15,796 bases of DNA, taken from positions 1 through 15,796 of the forward strand of contig JAHJSJ010000331.1 of assembly GCA_018830415.1 (NCBI GenBank), in the 5' to 3' direction. Source of the stretch: Alphaproteobacteria bacterium (lineage in GTDB: Bacteria; Pseudomonadota; Alphaproteobacteria; Sphingomonadales; Sphingomonadaceae). This document shows, in pieces, positions 13,579-15,796 of this stretch (its first letter is position 1; each line of letters starts with the position of its first letter). The position numbers and the translations under genes are program-made. Under the pieces are notes generated by a model, which saw only the letters and a program-made list of their open reading frames with translations, was not told the origin of the DNA and did no database searches.

Positions 13579-14232
13579 ATGATTTCCCAGACCGATCTTG
13601 CCGCGATGCTGTGTTCGCGGCTGTGCCATGACATGCTCTCCCCCGTCGGCGCGCTGGCCAACGGGCTTGAACTGCTCGCCGATGAACAAGACCCCGAAAT
13701 GCGCGCGCGCTGCATGGAACTGCTCGAACAATCGGCGCGAATCAGCGCCGACAAGCTCAAGTTTTTCCGGCTGGCGTTTGGCGCGGCGGGCGGCTTTGGC
13801 GAAGCGATCCCGATTGACGAGGCCAAAAGCGTGATCGACGCGCTTGCTTCGGATGCCAAGCGGGTGGAAATCCACTGGGCGATTGCCGAGCCGAGCCTGC
13901 CCAAACCGGCGGTCAAGGTGCTGCTCAACCTCGCGCAGATTGCGCTGGATGCGCTGGTGCGCGGCGGGACGCTCGATATCGGGGCGGAACGGCGCGATGG
14001 CGCGGTTGAAATCGTGGCGCGCGCGCGCGGCGACAGGATCGCGTTTGACGAAACCATAGGCCGCGCGTTGCAGGGCGATCTCGCGCCCGGCGAAGTTACC
14101 AGCCGCACCGCCGCCGCGCATATGATCGCGGTGCTGGCCGAGGAGATGGACGGCGGGTTGCAATACAAGCTGGGCGATGGCGCGCTGGTGCTGGGCGCGG
14201 TGTTGCCTGAGCCTGATGGCATGATCGGATAA
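13579..14232 (+). CDS. chpT: Histidine phosphotransferase ChpT
   Basis: In alphaproteobacteria ChpT carries phosphate from the hybrid kinase CckA to the cell-cycle regulator CtrA and to CpdR, which controls ClpXP proteolysis of CtrA. The 217-residue protein begins LAAMLCSRLCHDMLSPVGAL, with the phospho-accepting His17 followed by Asp, as in ChpT (SRxCHDxxxPxGA). A helical dimerisation domain covers about 5-75. The rest is a degenerate HATPase-like fold (about 80-215, SRTAAAHMIAVLAEEMDGGL, then VLGAVLP) lacking ATP-binding N/G boxes, as expected. It lies between the JAMM gene and an AmpD-like amidase gene, with nine-base gaps on both sides. Presence of clpX in the same window is a functional but not operonic link. 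Confidence 0.92.
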   Translation: MISQTDLAAMLCSRLCHDMLSPVGALANGLELLADEQDPEMRARCMELLEQSARISADKLKFFRLAFGAAGGFGEAIPIDEAKSVIDALASDAKRVEIHWAIAEPSLPKPAVKVLLNLAQIALDALVRGGTLDIGAERRDGAVEIVARARGDRIAFDETIGRALQGDLAPGEVTSRTAAAHMIAVLAEEMDGGLQYKLGDGALVLGAVLPEPDGMIG

Positions 14233-14241
14233 GGAACGCAG

Positions 14242-14964
14242 ATGGCGGGTGAGGACGAACTGGTTCACGAAGAACGCCTTTCGCCCAATCACGATGAACG
14301 CAGCTTGCCGATTTCGATGGCGGTGCTGCATTACACCGAGATGAAGCCGGTCAGCGCCGCGATCGAACGCCTGACTGACCCCGAAGCCAAAGTCAGCGCG
14401 CATTACCTGATTTCCGAAGAAGGCCGCGTCATCCGGCTGGTGCCCGAACACGCCCGCGCCTGGCACGCTGGCGCTTCGTTCTGGCGCGGCATTCCCGATG
14501 TCAATTCGGCGAGCATCGGGATAGAGCTGGATCATCCCGGCCACGCGCCCGAGAATGGGGGCTATCGCGGATTTGCAGATAGCCAGATCGATGCGCTGAT
14601 CCCGCTGCTGGCGCGGATCGTGCAGCAATATGACATCCCGCGCGCCAATGTGGTGGGGCATTCCTGCGTTGCGCCGATGCGAAAACTCGATCCGGGCGAG
14701 CTGTTTCCGTGGGATCGGCTGGCGCAATACAACCTGTGCCTGCCGCGCCCGACCTGCCTGATGGCGGGCGATCCGTTTCCCAATGATGGCGCATTCTACC
14801 TCGCGCTCGAACGGTTCGGTTATGATGTTACCGATGGGCACAAGGCGGTGGAAGCGTTTGAGAGGCGCTGGCGGCCCGAACTCATCACCGGCGTGGTGGA
14901 CGGCGAACTGGCCGCAATCCTGTGGCAATTGCTGTTAGACCGCGATCAGGGGCGCACGCGATAG
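14242..14964 (+). CDS. N-acetylmuramoyl-L-alanine amidase, AmpD/AmiD family
   Basis: This zinc amidase removes stem peptides from muropeptides in wall recycling. It has 240 residues; AAGGA at the chpT end lies just upstream of the ATG. The Amidase_2 domain (about 22-165) has zinc ligands His30 (VLHYTEM), His140 (VVGHSCVAP) and Asp150 (RKLDPG). It also has the catalytic Glu95 (SIGIELDHPGH) and Lys148, matching AmiD spacing at the C-terminal end. In GHSCVAP a Cys replaces the more usual Asp after the His-Ser. The C-terminal region (about 180-235, FYLALERFGYDV, then AFERRWRP) looks like a small peptidoglycan-binding domain, an AmiD-like arrangement. No signal peptide or lipobox is present, so a cytoplasmic AmpD-like role is more likely. 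It is third in the JAMM-chpT run. Confidence 0.92.
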   Translation: MAGEDELVHEERLSPNHDERSLPISMAVLHYTEMKPVSAAIERLTDPEAKVSAHYLISEEGRVIRLVPEHARAWHAGASFWRGIPDVNSASIGIELDHPGHAPENGGYRGFADSQIDALIPLLARIVQQYDIPRANVVGHSCVAPMRKLDPGELFPWDRLAQYNLCLPRPTCLMAGDPFPNDGAFYLALERFGYDVTDGHKAVEAFERRWRPELITGVVDGELAAILWQLLLDRDQGRTR

Positions 14965-15032
14965 CGGCGGTAAGCGTATTCGGCAGGTTCAGCCGGGATT
15001 GGGATCCGGCGGGCGATGAGAGGGAGAGTGGG

Positions 15033-15725
15033 ATGATCAGAAAATTGACGGCCGAGTTTGTCGGCACATTCTGGCTGGTGTTCGGGGGCTGCGGATCGGC
15101 GGTGCTGGCGGCGGGCTTCCCCGAACTGGGGATCGGCTTTGCGGGCGTGGCGCTGGCGTTCGGGTTGACGGTGCTGACGATGGCCTATGCGGTCGGCGGC
15201 ATATCGGGCGGGCATTTCAACCCGGCGGTGTCGCTTGGCCTTGCGATTGGCGGGCGGTTTTCGTGGGGTGAACTGGCGCCTTACTGGGCGGCGCAGGTGC
15301 TGGGGTCGTTCACGGCCGCTGGCGTGTTGTTCGTGATCGCCAGCGGGATGCCGGGGTTTGAAGCCGGGGGCTTTGCCTCCAACGGCTATGGCGAGTTGTC
15401 GCCCGGCGGCTATTCGATGCAATCTGCGCTGGTGATCGAAGTGGTGCTGACCGCAGGCTTCCTGATCGTGATCCTTGGCGCGACGTCGTCCAAGGTGCCA
15501 GCGGGCTTTGCCCCGATTGCGATTGGCCTTGCGCTCACGCTGATCCACCTGATCTCGATCCCGGTGACCAACACCTCGGTCAATCCGGCGCGTTCGACCG
15601 GCGTGGCGTTCTATGCCGAGACGGCGGCGGTGGGGCAGTTGTGGCTGTTCTGGGTCGCACCACTGGCGGGCGCTGCCTTGGGCGCGCTGATCTGGAAGGT
15701 GCTGCTGGCAGGCAGCGAAGATTGA
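15033..15725 (+). CDS. aqpZ: Aquaporin Z, water channel
   Basis: AqpZ passes water across the inner membrane. From ATG 15033, preceded by a GGGAG-type ribosome site, it is 230 residues against 231 in E. coli. Both pore motifs are intact: HFNPAVS (NPA at 63-65) and TSVNPARS (NPA at 184-186). The selectivity filter residues Phe43, His172, Thr181 and Arg187 correspond to the water-specific set of E. coli AqpZ rather than a glycerol facilitator. Six membrane segments are evident, starting with AEFVGTFWLVFGGCGSAVLA. An in-frame extension back to 14922 overlaps the amidase gene and is rejected. It lies 68 bp after the amidase and could be the last gene of that transcript or have its own promoter; none was clear. 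Confidence 0.97.
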   Translation: MIRKLTAEFVGTFWLVFGGCGSAVLAAGFPELGIGFAGVALAFGLTVLTMAYAVGGISGGHFNPAVSLGLAIGGRFSWGELAPYWAAQVLGSFTAAGVLFVIASGMPGFEAGGFASNGYGELSPGGYSMQSALVIEVVLTAGFLIVILGATSSKVPAGFAPIAIGLALTLIHLISIPVTNTSVNPARSTGVAFYAETAAVGQLWLFWVAPLAGAALGALIWKVLLAGSED

Positions 15726-15737
15726 TCGCGCGAACCT

Positions 15738-15766
15738 TTGCCAATTCCTGACGCTGCGCCTATATG
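15738..15766 (+). promoter_or_regulatory. Sigma-70-like promoter for a gene beyond the window
   Basis: TTGCCA (15738-15743), 17 bases, then TATATG (15761-15766): the best housekeeping-type match I saw in the window, with ideal spacing. The gene it serves is not visible. Confidence 0.5.
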
Positions 15767-15777
15767 CGCGGCGTCAG
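15748..15777. other. 12-bp hairpin after aqpZ, overlapping the promoter-like element
   Basis: CTGACGCTGCGC (15748-15759) pairs with GCGCGGCGTCAG (15766-15777) around the loop CTATAT, with one T-G wobble. No T-tract follows on either strand. It may be an aqpZ 3' stem or a cruciform or operator over the -10 region. Confidence 0.5.
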
Positions 15778-15796
15778 GGGGCCTGAGGCAGCCGCG

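Noticed and set aside
13159..14928. Very long open minus-strand frame opposite the JAMM, chpT and amidase genes
   Set aside because: The plus strand carries three recognisable proteins with catalytic motifs. The opposite frame is rich in His/Arg/Gln with no domain, as expected for an antisense shadow in GC-rich DNA.

Overview
The window looks like an ordinary, mostly core stretch of chromosome from a GC-rich alphaproteobacterium, most likely a sphingomonad of the Erythrobacteraceae type. The evidence is protein style: a ChpT phosphotransferase, an alphaproteobacterial RpoH, a DUF3297 remnant, and a trigger factor with a lysine/alanine/proline tail. I see no phage, IS element, integrase or CRISPR array. 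No stretch over 300 bases lacks a gene.

Layout: 1-1064 (minus) holds the 5' part of the GTPase gene der and a DUF3297-family gene broken by one in-frame TAA. 1201-1285 is tRNA-Leu(UAG). 1366-7169 (plus, except the amidase) is a proteostasis block: tig, a convergent secreted amidase-signature enzyme, clpP behind a heat-shock-like promoter, clpX, and a small exported protein of unknown function. 7281-10981 (all minus) reads mtgA, a CDF zinc/cobalt exporter, an ECF sigma factor, its RskA-like membrane anti-sigma factor, then an exported fasciclin-domain protein with its own leader and terminator. Between mtgA and rpoH lies a perfect parS palindrome (ParB centromere site). 11170-12090 (minus) is rpoH, and 12216-13157 (minus) is rluD. 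Head-to-head with rluD a plus-strand run begins: a JAMM metalloprotease, chpT, and an AmpD/AmiD-like amidase, then aqpZ. A promoter-like element and an overlapping hairpin close the window.

How the genes work together: tig, clpP and clpX with rpoH form a protein folding/degradation set and its likely heat-shock regulator. MtgA and the AmpD-like amidase build and recycle peptidoglycan. ChpT links the CckA kinase to CtrA in cell-cycle control, and parS serves chromosome segregation. The most system-like part is the sigma/anti-sigma/fasciclin module. It parallels the mycobacterial SigK-RskA control of the fasciclin proteins MPT70/MPT83, but here it is translationally coupled to a metal exporter. 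The other notable points are the parS site, the nonsense codon in the DUF3297 gene and the histone-like tail of trigger factor.
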